This document shows, one piece after another, positions 1 through 6,239 of a stretch of DNA of 6,462 nucleotides. Below the pieces are notes generated by a model. The model had not been told where the DNA came from and searched no databases. It was given only the letters and a program-made list of their open reading frames with translations. The DNA lies in assembly GCA_030043285.1 (NCBI GenBank), contig JASHXZ010000312.1, forward strand, positions 1-6,462, written 5' to 3'. How positions within the stretch are numbered: position 1 is the stretch's first letter; each line of letters starts with the position of its first letter. A program made the translations under genes and the position numbers. Origin of the DNA: Xanthobacteraceae bacterium. Lineage in GTDB: Bacteria > Pseudomonadota > Alphaproteobacteria > Rhizobiales > Xanthobacteraceae.

Positions 1-1
1 G

Positions 2-61
2 ATCGGCGGCATCGCGTCGGCGCTGGTCGGTGTTCTGATCGTCTGGTTTATCCGCGGTTGA
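2..61 (+). CDS. C-terminal end of a DUF2065 (YjeT-like) small membrane protein, 5' truncated by the window
   Basis: Only the last 19 codons are present, ending in TGA at 59-61. They read IGGIASALVGVLIVWFIRG: one hydrophobic, glycine-rich transmembrane segment closed by Arg-Gly. This matches what I recall of the C-terminus of DUF2065 peptides, proteins of about 60 residues with two membrane helices. In Alphaproteobacteria that gene commonly sits between hflC and a Do-family protease, and a degP gene does follow here, 186 bp downstream on the same strand. The function of DUF2065 is unknown; the setting suggests inner-membrane protein quality control. The identification rests on a short tail plus context, so another small membrane protein remains possible. 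Confidence 0.6.
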   Translation: MGGIASALVGVLIVWFIRG

Positions 62-64
62 GGC

Positions 65-147
65 TTTTTGGGGCAATGCGCGTGGCTCGTTGCGCGCCAA
101 TGGTTGACGGGTGCCGGCCCGGCCGGGTCGCTTTTCCGCCCCAAAAA
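65..147. repeat. 10-bp inverted repeat spanning the spacer upstream of degP
   Basis: tttttggggc at 65-74 is exactly complementary in reverse to gccccaaaaa at 138-147, with 63 bp between. The spacer also holds an imperfect small hairpin at 149-166 (gcggt...accgc). The left arm starts four bases after the upstream stop codon. The arms could pair in a transcript reading from the DUF2065-like gene towards degP, or could be two copies of a binding half-site. I see no T-run that would make a simple terminator and no convincing -35/-10 pair for degP. A possible ribosome binding site, aggag at 232-236, precedes the degP ATG. Confidence 0.4.
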
Positions 148-247
148 TGCGGTTCACTATGACCGCACGGCCGGTTATTCCCTTGCGTCGCGGACGCACC
201 GAGCGCACTTATCACGCTAGCCAGGAATTTCAGGAGCGCTGACAGCC

Positions 248-1753
248 ATGTCTCGCTATTTCGCCGTCGGTCTACTGCCCCGCCTTGTTCGTTACCAAGC
301 GGCGATCGGCGTCTTTGCCGTCGCCATCGCGATCCTGCCGGCGCAGCCGGCTGCGGCGCGCGGACCGGATAACATCGCCGATGTCGCCGAACAGGTTATC
401 GACGCCGTGGTCAACGTCTCGACCTCCCAGAAGGTCGACGCGCACATCGGTAACCTGCCCGATCTGCCGCCCGGCTCGCCGATGGAAAAATTCTTCGAGG
501 ATTTTTTCAAGCGCCACCGCGGCCAGGGTGGCCCGGGCGATCAAGACCAGGACGAGCCGCGCCACGTCAACTCGCTCGGCTCCGGCTTCATCATCGATCC
601 GTCCGGCCTGGTGGTGACCAACAATCACGTCATCGACGGCGCCGACGAGATCAGCGTCATTCTCAACGACGGCACCAAGCTCAAGGCTGAGCTGGTCGGA
701 AAGGACGCCAAGAGCGACATCGCGCTGCTGCGCGTGCATGCCGACAAACCGCTGCACGCGGTCAAGTTTGGCGATTCCGACAAGATGCGGCTCGGCGAAT
801 GGGTGATCGCGATCGGCAACCCGTTCAGCCTCGGCGGCACGGTGACGGCGGGCATCGTCTCGGCGCGCCACCGCGACATCAATTCGGGTCCGTACGACAA
901 CTACATCCAGACCGACGCCGCCATCAATCGCGGCAACTCGGGCGGCCCGCTGTTCAATCTCAACGGCGAAGTGATTGGCATCAACACCGCGATCATCTCG
1001 CCGTCCGGCGGCTCGATCGGCATCGGCTTTGCCATTCCCTCCGACAGCGCCACGCCGGTCATCGATCAGCTGCAAAAATATGGCGAGGCGCGCCGCGGCT
1101 GGCTCGGCGTGCGCATCCAGCAGGTGACCGACGAGCTCGCCGAGAGTCTCAATCTCGGTACCCCGCGCGGCGCGCTGGTCGCCGGTGTCGACGACAAGGG
1201 ACCGGCCAAGCCCGCCGGCATCGAGGCCGGCGACGTGGTGGTGACGTTCGACGGCCATGACATCAAGGAGATGCGCGACCTGCCGCGCATCGTTGCCGAC
1301 ACTCCGGTCGGCAAAGAGGTCGACGTCGTCGTCATCCGCAAGGGCAAGGAACAGACCCGCAAGGTGACGATCGGCCGCCTCAAGGAGGATGTGAAGGTGG
1401 CGTCGGCCGACGACAAGAAGGACAACCCACCGCCGGAGAAATCGGTGGTGCAGAAGACGCTCGGTCTGGAATTGTCGAGCCTGACCGACGACCTGCGCCA
1501 TCGCTTCAAGATCCGCGACAACGTCAAGGGCGTGCTCGTCACCGGCGTCGATCCGGATGCGGCGAACGATGCTCCCGACAAGCATCTGGCAGCGGGCGAC
1601 GTGATCGCCGAGGTGCAGTACCAAGCCGTCAACACGCCGGCCGATCTGCAGAAGCGCGTCGACGAGCTCAAGCAGCAAGGCAAGAAGGTCGCGGTGCTGT
1701 TGGTCGCCAACGGCGACGGCGAGACCCGCTTCGTGGCGCTGACTTTGCAGTAA
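248..1753 (+). CDS. degP: Do-family periplasmic serine endoprotease/chaperone (DegP/DegQ/MucD type)
   Basis: This protein of 501 residues is a periplasmic ATP-independent protease and chaperone that degrades or holds misfolded envelope proteins. The N-terminus is a Sec-type signal peptide (basic start, hydrophobic core about 17-31, likely cleavage after Ala-Ala-Ala at 35-37). The trypsin-like domain (about 40-275) has the complete triad: His127 in TNNHVIDGAD, Asp157 in SDIALLRV and Ser231 in GNSGGPL. PDZ1 follows at about 283-377, beginning GWLGVRI, and PDZ2 at about 404-499. A charged linker (about 378-402) separates them. The length is normal for the family (about 450-520). ATG at 248 is preceded by aggag at 232-236. 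The upstream neighbour is a DUF2065-like gene on the same strand, a common alphaproteobacterial arrangement near hflKC. DegP, DegQ and MucD cannot be separated from sequence alone. No stress-sigma promoter was recognised upstream. Confidence 0.95.
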   Translation: MSRYFAVGLLPRLVRYQAAIGVFAVAIAILPAQPAAARGPDNIADVAEQVIDAVVNVSTSQKVDAHIGNLPDLPPGSPMEKFFEDFFKRHRGQGGPGDQDQDEPRHVNSLGSGFIIDPSGLVVTNNHVIDGADEISVILNDGTKLKAELVGKDAKSDIALLRVHADKPLHAVKFGDSDKMRLGEWVIAIGNPFSLGGTVTAGIVSARHRDINSGPYDNYIQTDAAINRGNSGGPLFNLNGEVIGINTAIISPSGGSIGIGFAIPSDSATPVIDQLQKYGEARRGWLGVRIQQVTDELAESLNLGTPRGALVAGVDDKGPAKPAGIEAGDVVVTFDGHDIKEMRDLPRIVADTPVGKEVDVVVIRKGKEQTRKVTIGRLKEDVKVASADDKKDNPPPEKSVVQKTLGLELSSLTDDLRHRFKIRDNVKGVLVTGVDPDAANDAPDKHLAAGDVIAEVQYQAVNTPADLQKRVDELKQQGKKVAVLLVANGDGETRFVALTLQ

Positions 1754-1759
1754 AGCGCG

Positions 1760-1783
1760 TGGCGAATAGGACCCTATTCGCCA
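1760..1783 (+). terminator. Hairpin just after degP, possible 3'-end or terminator structure
   Basis: ggcgaatagg at 1761-1770 pairs with cctattcgcc at 1773-1782, and T1760/A1783 add one more pair. The hairpin starts 7 bases after the degP stop codon. The stem is long and perfect, with a loop of about four bases if the innermost pair opens. No run of T follows, so it is not a textbook intrinsic terminator; it may protect the mRNA 3' end or help termination. From memory, gcgaatag/ctattcgc palindromes are frequent in Bradyrhizobium-type intergenic DNA, so it may belong to a dispersed repeat family. Confidence 0.5.
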
Positions 1784-1823
1784 TTCGCTCCACTCTGGAC
1801 TGATTTCCTCTCGATCAGAGAAA

Positions 1824-1958
1824 GCCGTCGATCGCAACGGTCGCCGTGTGTTTCGAAAAGATTTTGTTGTCAAGGGTCCTCGACCGCCGAAGGCGGCGCT
1901 TCGCGCCCTTGACAACAAAATCCTTTCGAAACTTTTGCTGACCGTTGCGATCGACGGC
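1824..1958. repeat. 135-nt near-perfect inverted repeat (53-nt arms) between convergent degP and DUF1015
   Basis: The left arm is 1824-1876 and the right arm 1906-1958. The outer block gccgtcgatcgcaacggtc (1824-1842) is a perfect 19-bp match to 1940-1958. The inner block 1850-1876 matches 1906-1932 over 27 positions with one mismatch (A1859 opposite C1923). Between the blocks is a 7-nt unpaired segment on each side (1843-1849 and 1933-1939). The 29-nt centre (1877-1905) contains its own hairpin, ccgcc-gaa-ggcgg at 1884-1896. Each arm includes the palindromes cgatcg and tttcgaaa. No transposase or convincing gene lies inside. It could be a MITE-like or dispersed palindromic element, or a two-way terminator for the convergent genes. 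The rest of the gap (1754-1823, 1959-2020) holds only the short degP hairpin. Confidence 0.9.
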
Positions 1959-2020
1959 GTAACGCGACGGGCTGCGGTCTGAACTAATAACGCGTATGGC
2001 GCTTGAAAGTCGTATACCCC

Positions 2021-3238
2021 TCAATCCAACACGTGGCTCACCACGCCGTCGGCGAGCTTCGGCTCGAACCAGGTCGACTTCGGCGGCATGATCGCGTCGG
2101 CGTCGGCGACCGCCATCAGGTCCGCCATCTGCGTCGGATAGAGCGCGAACGCCGCCGCGGCTTGACCCGATGTGACGCGCCGCTCCAGCTCGGAAAGTCC
2201 GCGGCCGCCGCCTACGAAATCGATGCGCTTGTCGGTGCGCGGATCGGTGATGCCGAAAATCGGCGCGATGATGTTGTTCGTCAGGAGCGTGATCGGCAGC
2301 CGCTCGATCGGATTGGCGGCCGTTGGCGCGGCGCGCAGCACCAGCCGATACCAGCGCCCGCCGAGCACCATGCCGAGTTCGTGCGCGTATGCCGGCCGCA
2401 CCGGGCCGTCGCTCGCCTCGACGGTATATTTGTCGCGCAGTTCGGCGAGCAGCTGTTCGGGGCTGCGCCCGTTGAGATCGCGCACCACGCGATTGTAGTC
2501 GAGGATCGTCATCTCGCCCTGCGGAAACAGCACTGCCAGGAAATAGCGGTGCGGCCCGTCGCCGCCGCGCGCCTGCGCGACGCGCAGCGCCGCCGCCGAG
2601 CGGTGATGGCCATCGGCGATGTAGAGCGCCGGCAAGGCATCGACGGCCTGCGTCAGGCCGGCGATGGCGGTGTTGCCGTCGATCACCCAGAGCTGGTGGC
2701 GCACGCCGTCCGCGGCAGTGGCGTCCACGGCGGTATCGCCGGATGCGGCTTGCGCCAGCATCGCATCGAGCTGCGGCGCTGTCGGGTAGGCGAGCATCAC
2801 CGGCCCGGTCTGGGCGTTGACCGCCTCGATCTGGCGCACGCGGTCATCTTCCTTGGCGGGCGTGGTCAGTTCGTGCTTGCGGATGCGGTTCTTCGCATAA
2901 GCATCGAGCGACGCGACGGCGGCGAGCCCGGTCTGCGCGCGGCCGCGCCAGGTCAGCCGATAGACGTAATAGCAAGCTTTGGCGTCGCGCATCAGCACGC
3001 CGGCATCGATCATGGCGCGCAGATTCGCGGTTGCCTTGGCGTAGACCGCCGCATCGTACGGATCGATCGACGGCGCCAAATCTATCTCCGCCTTGGAGAT
3101 GTGCAAAAAGCTCCACGGCTTGTCCTTGGCGCGCTCGCGCGCCTCGGCGCTCGACAGCACGTCATAGGGCGGCGCCAAGATCTCGGCGGCGCGCGCCGGC
3201 GCCGGCCGCAGCGCACGGAAGGGTCTTATCACGGTCAC
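2021..3238 (-). CDS. DUF1015 family protein
   Basis: This is a 405-residue soluble protein with no signal peptide or membrane segment. It begins with the family signature PFRALRP and APPYDV (residues 22-27). It continues with a [13 protein letters not shown] block (121-133), the central ADGHHR motif (208-213), YNR (248-250), and the closing [12 protein letters not shown] stretch (384-395). These are DUF1015 hallmarks, and the length is usual (about 400-430). The start is a GTG at 3236-3238 with a gagg Shine-Dalgarno four bases upstream; a second GTG two codons in is an alternative. The biochemical role is not established. The DGHHR motif resembles the ParB/sulfiredoxin-type nucleotide-binding box, and some members carry ParB-like annotations, but that link is inference. 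The gene diverges from miaA and converges on degP. A long open frame on the opposite strand across this gene is a shadow. Confidence 0.93.
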   Translation of the reverse strand: MTVIRPFRALRPAPARAAEILAPPYDVLSSAEARERAKDKPWSFLHISKAEIDLAPSIDPYDAAVYAKATANLRAMIDAGVLMRDAKACYYVYRLTWRGRAQTGLAAVASLDAYAKNRIRKHELTTPAKEDDRVRQIEAVNAQTGPVMLAYPTAPQLDAMLAQAASGDTAVDATAADGVRHQLWVIDGNTAIAGLTQAVDALPALYIADGHHRSAAALRVAQARGGDGPHRYFLAVLFPQGEMTILDYNRVVRDLNGRSPEQLLAELRDKYTVEASDGPVRPAYAHELGMVLGGRWYRLVLRAAPTAANPIERLPITLLTNNIIAPIFGITDPRTDKRIDFVGGGRGLSELERRVTSGQAAAAFALYPTQMADLMAVADADAIMPPKSTWFEPKLADGVVSHVLD

Positions 3239-3296
3239 GAAGCCTCGTTTCTCGAATCGTCCAGCTGCACGCGCGGTGTTATCGTTCCCCGCGCCA

Positions 3297-3320
3297 GCGT
3301 TTTAATTCGCGCTAAAACGC
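3297..3320. promoter_or_regulatory. Operator-like perfect dyad between DUF1015 and miaA
   Basis: gcgtttta at 3297-3304 and taaaacgc at 3313-3320 are perfect reverse complements separated by eight bases (attcgcgc). The half-site spacing of about 16 bp centre to centre suits a dimeric regulator. The dyad covers the spacer and -10 of the candidate DUF1015 promoter and ends 14 bases before the miaA GTG, so a bound protein could affect both genes. In miaA mRNA it could instead form a stem just upstream of the start codon. No regulator gene is in the window. Confidence 0.45.
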
Positions 3321-3330
3321 ATTACGTCAA
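3302..3330 (-). promoter_or_regulatory. Candidate promoter for the DUF1015 gene
   Basis: Read on the minus strand, TTGACG (3330-3325) is followed after 17 bases by AATTAA (3307-3302), or after 18 bases by ATTAAA. The -35 is one base from the consensus; the -10 is weak (three of six), which is common in Alphaproteobacteria. Transcription would start near 3295, leaving a leader of about 57 bases before the GTG at 3238. No comparably good pair was found for miaA in the same spacer. Confidence 0.4.
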
Positions 3331-3334
3331 CCCT

Positions 3335-4264
3335 GTGAGCAGCCCGGGAACAATCGTCCTCATTGCCGGCCCCACTGCGAGCGGCAAATCGGCGCTGGCG
3401 ATGGCACTCGCCGAAAAACGCGATGCCGTCGTCATCAATGCCGATTCGATGCAGGTCTATCGCGACCTGCGCATCATCACGGCGCGGCCGAGCCTCGAGG
3501 ACGAACGGCGTGTGCCGCATCGGCTGTTCGGCCACGTCGATGCGGCGGAGAATTATTCCGTGGGCCGCTGGTGCGAGGAGGCCGCGGCCGCGCTCGCGGT
3601 GACGGCGCGCACCGCACGCACCGCAATCCTGGTCGGTGGCACCGGGCTTTATTTCAGCGCGCTCACCCGTGGCCTCGCCGCGGTGCCGCCGATTCCGCCG
3701 GAAATTCGCGACGAGGTGCGCGCGCGGCTCGACAGCGACGGCGTCGCGGCGCTGCATGCCGAGCTGAAATGGCGCGATCCGGCCGCGGCGGCGCGGCTAA
3801 TGCCGGGCGACCGCGCCCGCATCACCCGCGCCCTCGAAGTGGTTCTCGCCACCGGCCGCTCGCTCATCGACTGGCACGGGACCAACAAGCCGCCCGGGCT
3901 TGACGCCGCGCGCGCCGCCAAGATTTTTCTGATGCCCGACCGCGACGAGCTGTTGCGCCGGATCGACGCGCGCTTCGACGCCATGATGGCGGCCGGCGCG
4001 CTCGACGAAGTGCGAGCGCTGGCGGCGCGCGAGCTCGATCCGGCGCTGCCGGCTATGAAGGCGCACGGCGTGCCCTGGCTGATCCGGCATCTTGCCGGCG
4101 AGTTGCCGCTCGACCAGGCGGTGGCGGGGGCCAAGCGCGACACAAGGCAGTACACCAAGCGGCAGGCGACCTGGTTTCGCAATCAGCTGCCCGATTTCGT
4201 CTGGGTCGAGCCGGACTATGCGCTGGCGGCGATCGAGGGGCAGCTCCAAGTGTTACCTAAATAA
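3335..4264 (+). CDS. miaA: tRNA dimethylallyltransferase (tRNA A37 isopentenyltransferase)
   Basis: MiaA transfers the dimethylallyl group from DMAPP to N6 of adenosine 37 in tRNAs reading UNN codons, the first step towards ms2i6A, in the cytoplasm. The product has 309 residues, normal for the family. Visible motifs are the P-loop GPTASGKS (12-19), the catalytic-loop Asp37 in NADSMQVY (35-42), TARP (49-52), GGTGLYF (101-107), the MKAHGVPWL segment (241-249), and the tRNA-contacting KRQATWFR (275-282). The start is GTG at 3335-3337, which places the P-loop at the usual distance from the N-terminus. No strong Shine-Dalgarno precedes it and no in-frame ATG lies nearby. The same frame stays open far upstream to an ATG at 2003, but that part is the antisense of DUF1015 and should not be annotated. 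The gene diverges from DUF1015 across 96 bp. Confidence 0.96.
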   Translation: MSSPGTIVLIAGPTASGKSALAMALAEKRDAVVINADSMQVYRDLRIITARPSLEDERRVPHRLFGHVDAAENYSVGRWCEEAAAALAVTARTARTAILVGGTGLYFSALTRGLAAVPPIPPEIRDEVRARLDSDGVAALHAELKWRDPAAAARLMPGDRARITRALEVVLATGRSLIDWHGTNKPPGLDAARAAKIFLMPDRDELLRRIDARFDAMMAAGALDEVRALAARELDPALPAMKAHGVPWLIRHLAGELPLDQAVAGAKRDTRQYTKRQATWFRNQLPDFVWVEPDYALAAIEGQLQVLPK

Positions 4265-4282
4265 CACACGTTATATTAATTA

Positions 4283-4306
4283 CAATCAAGTTGTTTCAAC
4301 CGATTG
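4283..4306 (+). terminator. Weak stem-loop after miaA, possible 3'-end structure
   Basis: caatc (4283-4287) pairs with gattg (4302-4306), and gttg (4290-4293) pairs with caac (4297-4300) around a ttt loop. A small 2x1 internal loop separates the two stems. It lies 19 bases after the miaA stop in an abruptly AT-rich spacer. The pairing is short and no T-run follows directly, so termination here is only a possibility. Confidence 0.25.
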
Positions 4307-4333
4307 ACGCCCGCGTAAGTTTTCAAACAAAGT
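4304..4333 (+). promoter_or_regulatory. Candidate promoter for the lipoprotein gene
   Basis: TTGACG at 4304-4309 is a good -35 match. The best -10 at suitable spacing is CAAAGT (4328-4333, 18-bp spacer), which matches only three of six consensus positions. Transcription from here would begin around 4340, after the first possible ATG (4338) and before the preferred ATG (4368), which is consistent with the later start. The weak -10 keeps confidence low. Confidence 0.25.
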
Positions 4334-4367
4334 TCTGATGCGGCACTTTTGGGGCGGGGGCGTCAAA

Positions 4368-6116
4368 ATGTTGAAGTGCGTGCGAACAGCGCGGGCGCTG
4401 TTGTCGTTGGTGTTTGCTTCTTTCTCTTTAATCCTCAGCAGTTGCGGCGTGCCACTCTTGGAATCCCAGATGTTCAATGGGCCGAGGGTCAATGACATTA
4501 CTCATCACATCGATTGCGAGTTGGCCTCGGTGGTCAATACGGTGACTATTGCGAGGGACAAAAAAACTGGGAACACGATCGATTACCCGCCTGGAAGTGG
4601 AATACCGGCGTGGAGCCCCAATGAAAACTCCACAAATCGGCGATTACTCGAAAAAGTTATCGAAGACCGCAACTTGAACCCTGATCCCAGCCGCCGGTTA
4701 GGAACTCTATTGGCCTACCTGGTCGAGAAGCATTTTGTCGCCTCAGCTCAGATGACCCTGGATGTATTGGATACCGAAGGTTTCAATCCTTCGCTGAGTT
4801 TTATTACACCATTCGCTGCGGCTTCGGGTTCGGGGAGTTCGATGAGTTCGGCGAGTTCGATGTTCAACTACACGTCCGCCATCGGTGGATCGTTGAGCGG
4901 GACTCAAGAACGCAATATCGGCTTTGGGTATTCCATCGATTTTGATCAGCTAAGTAATAAACCTGAACTCAAGTACATTAAAGATCCAAAGACCCATAAA
5001 CTTATCGAGAATCCACGGACCGGCATATATGAAGTTGACCATCTTTGCCCAGGAGCGACCGAAGCTGCAACACCAAACCTCCCGGGCGGCATCACCGGCG
5101 ACCTCGGGCTGACTGCGATCATCGTCGACGGTCTGGTCGGGCTGGATGCGACAAAGCATGTCAATATTTACGGCACCTCGGGTCCCGCCCCGCCGGCAGC
5201 GACCTTAAGTTTCGACACCAGTGCGCTAAGTTTTACACCAGCTGGGTTACCCACGTTGAATTTGTCCGGCAGCATTACGCTTACTCCGCCGACGGCCGAT
5301 CCGCACTCGGCAGGCTCTGCAACGTTGACTGCGTCTAACTCAGACACCAACGCACCCATTTTTGTCAATCTGACAGGCAACACAGTCACGTCGTTGTACA
5401 ACAAGCGAAAGAAATCGGGTTTCGTCACGGTGTCCCTGAGTGGCCCAATCCAATATGGTAAGGCACCAAGCTCCGTAGGTTTTAGTCCACAGCTCAATCT
5501 TGTCGGCACGATCAAAATCGTGAACGACACGTATCAATTAGCATCACTTATAGGCTCTCTAACGCCGGACTCGAAGACTGCAACCCCCACCGCCACAGAC
5601 CCGAAATCCTTCGTAGCTACTTGGAGCTGGCCAACACCAGAACAGCACCCGTTAAACGTCAAACAGAAGCCACTTCGCCAATTTGAATTCCTATCGGCAA
5701 ACATAACTCCTTCACCAAACGGTGGGATCCAAGCAAAGGGCGGTGGCGGGCTAGCATCCAGCAGCGGGACTCAATTCAGCTCCTATATCAACTTTATCTT
5801 AGCTTATGGTCTCAACGGCGGCCCGAATTGGACGCTTCAAACCTTCAAAGGTCCGTCGGGAGGTGGCAGCGGCGGTGGCGGTGGTGGTGGTGGCGGCGGC
5901 GGGGGTGGTCAATTCCTCAGCGCGAACCAGACCCGCACCGATAGCCTGACAATGACCTTCGTTGCAGCGTGTCAGGACAGTCAACAACGGGTGCAGGCAA
6001 GCACCTATTGGGACACGTTACCGGTCTGTGACAGCTTAGGCTTGGCAAAATCAAATGCAGCCACTACGGCCACCACATTCACTATCTTAAGTGTTACCGG
6101 CAGAGGCCAGTTTTGA
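4368..6116 (+). CDS. Predicted lipoprotein of unknown function with a poly-glycine tract
   Basis: I do not recognise a named family. From ATG 4368 the product is 582 residues. It starts with a lipoprotein signal peptide: basic Lys3, Arg6 and Arg9, a hydrophobic core, then lipobox LSSC with Cys26. This start is favoured over ATG 4338 because the G-rich ggggcggggg (4351-4360) precedes it at Shine-Dalgarno distance and the signal peptide then has normal length. Mature landmarks are DITHHIDCEL (43-52), NPSLSFITP (140-148), a Ser/Gly/Met repeat (154-165), GGITGDLGLTAIIVDGL (240-256), a Ser/Thr-rich beta-like middle (about 272-440), and NWTLQTFKGP (487-496). Gly498-514 (one Ser) comes next, then TRTDSLTMTF (522-531). 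Other cysteines are 50, 227, 535 and 554. I recall similar landmarks in unnamed Rhizobiales envelope proteins, but cannot verify this. The gene is clearly AT-richer than its neighbours and uses TTA and ATA codons, suggesting transfer or relaxed selection. Confidence 0.85.
   Translation: MLKCVRTARALLSLVFASFSLILSSCGVPLLESQMFNGPRVNDITHHIDCELASVVNTVTIARDKKTGNTIDYPPGSGIPAWSPNENSTNRRLLEKVIEDRNLNPDPSRRLGTLLAYLVEKHFVASAQMTLDVLDTEGFNPSLSFITPFAAASGSGSSMSSASSMFNYTSAIGGSLSGTQERNIGFGYSIDFDQLSNKPELKYIKDPKTHKLIENPRTGIYEVDHLCPGATEAATPNLPGGITGDLGLTAIIVDGLVGLDATKHVNIYGTSGPAPPAATLSFDTSALSFTPAGLPTLNLSGSITLTPPTADPHSAGSATLTASNSDTNAPIFVNLTGNTVTSLYNKRKKSGFVTVSLSGPIQYGKAPSSVGFSPQLNLVGTIKIVNDTYQLASLIGSLTPDSKTATPTATDPKSFVATWSWPTPEQHPLNVKQKPLRQFEFLSANITPSPNGGIQAKGGGGLASSSGTQFSSYINFILAYGLNGGPNWTLQTFKGPSGGGSGGGGGGGGGGGGGQFLSANQTRTDSLTMTFVAACQDSQQRVQASTYWDTLPVCDSLGLAKSNAATTATTFTILSVTGRGQF
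4835..4861 (+). repeat. Three tandem 9-bp units inside the lipoprotein gene
   Basis: The units gagttcgat, gagttcggc and gagttcgat follow each other directly. In the reading frame they encode Ser-Ser-Met, Ser-Ser-Ala, Ser-Ser-Met (residues 157-165 of the 582-residue form). The unit length is a multiple of three, so copy changes would keep the frame. The result is a short flexible Ser-rich linker. Confidence 0.85.
5859..5909 (+). repeat. Poly-glycine GGN codon tract in the lipoprotein gene
   Basis: Seventeen consecutive codons encode Gly3-Ser-Gly13 (residues 498-514). The codons are mixed GGT, GGC, GGA and GGG, with short pure runs of GGT and GGC. The tract separates the NWTLQTFKGP segment from the C-terminal TRTDSLTMTF segment and probably forms a flexible linker. 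Slippage by whole codons would change linker length without a frameshift. Confidence 0.9.
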
Positions 6117-6128
6117 GAGTTCTCTGCC
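6099..6128. repeat. Inverted repeat spanning the lipoprotein stop codon
   Basis: ggcagag at 6099-6105 pairs with ctctgcc at 6122-6128 around a 16-nt loop that contains the TGA stop. No T-run follows, so a terminator role is uncertain. The rest of the 123-bp gap to the convergent gene (to 6239) holds a purine-rich aaaggaggaggggcggg stretch (6208-6224) and no gene I can support. Confidence 0.35.
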
Positions 6129-6239
6129 TGCCATCGCGCGTCGTGCGCCTGCGGTTGGCAATCAGTTCGCCGCCGGCGCTACGCGAAGAGGCCATTCCGG
6201 CTTCCAGAAAGGAGGAGGGGCGGGTGGCATTCAAGCTCG

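Noticed and set aside
183..212. ttgcgt ... acttat as a degP promoter
   Set aside because: Both boxes are weak matches and nothing else supports a transcription start there.
1808..1820. ctct-cgatc-agag mini-hairpin before the long inverted repeat
   Set aside because: A 4-bp stem is expected by chance.
272..1918. 548-residue minus-strand open frame opposite degP
   Set aside because: It mirrors degP codons in a GC-rich genome, has an Arg/Ala/Asp-rich composition with no domain, and runs into the inverted repeat. It is a codon-bias shadow.
1815..2024. 69-residue minus-strand frame across the long inverted repeat
   Set aside because: Its codons are made mostly from the palindrome arms, it overlaps the end of DUF1015, and it shows no recognisable protein features.
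2003..3334. Plus-strand open frame that would extend MiaA to 753 residues
   Set aside because: This part is the antisense of the well-supported DUF1015 gene, its translation is Arg/His-rich low-quality sequence, and MiaA is full length from the GTG at 3335.
4338..4367. Ten-codon N-terminal extension of the lipoprotein (MRHFWGGGVK)
   Set aside because: The GGG codons are the G-rich Shine-Dalgarno region for the ATG at 4368, and the signal peptide is well formed from Met at 4368.
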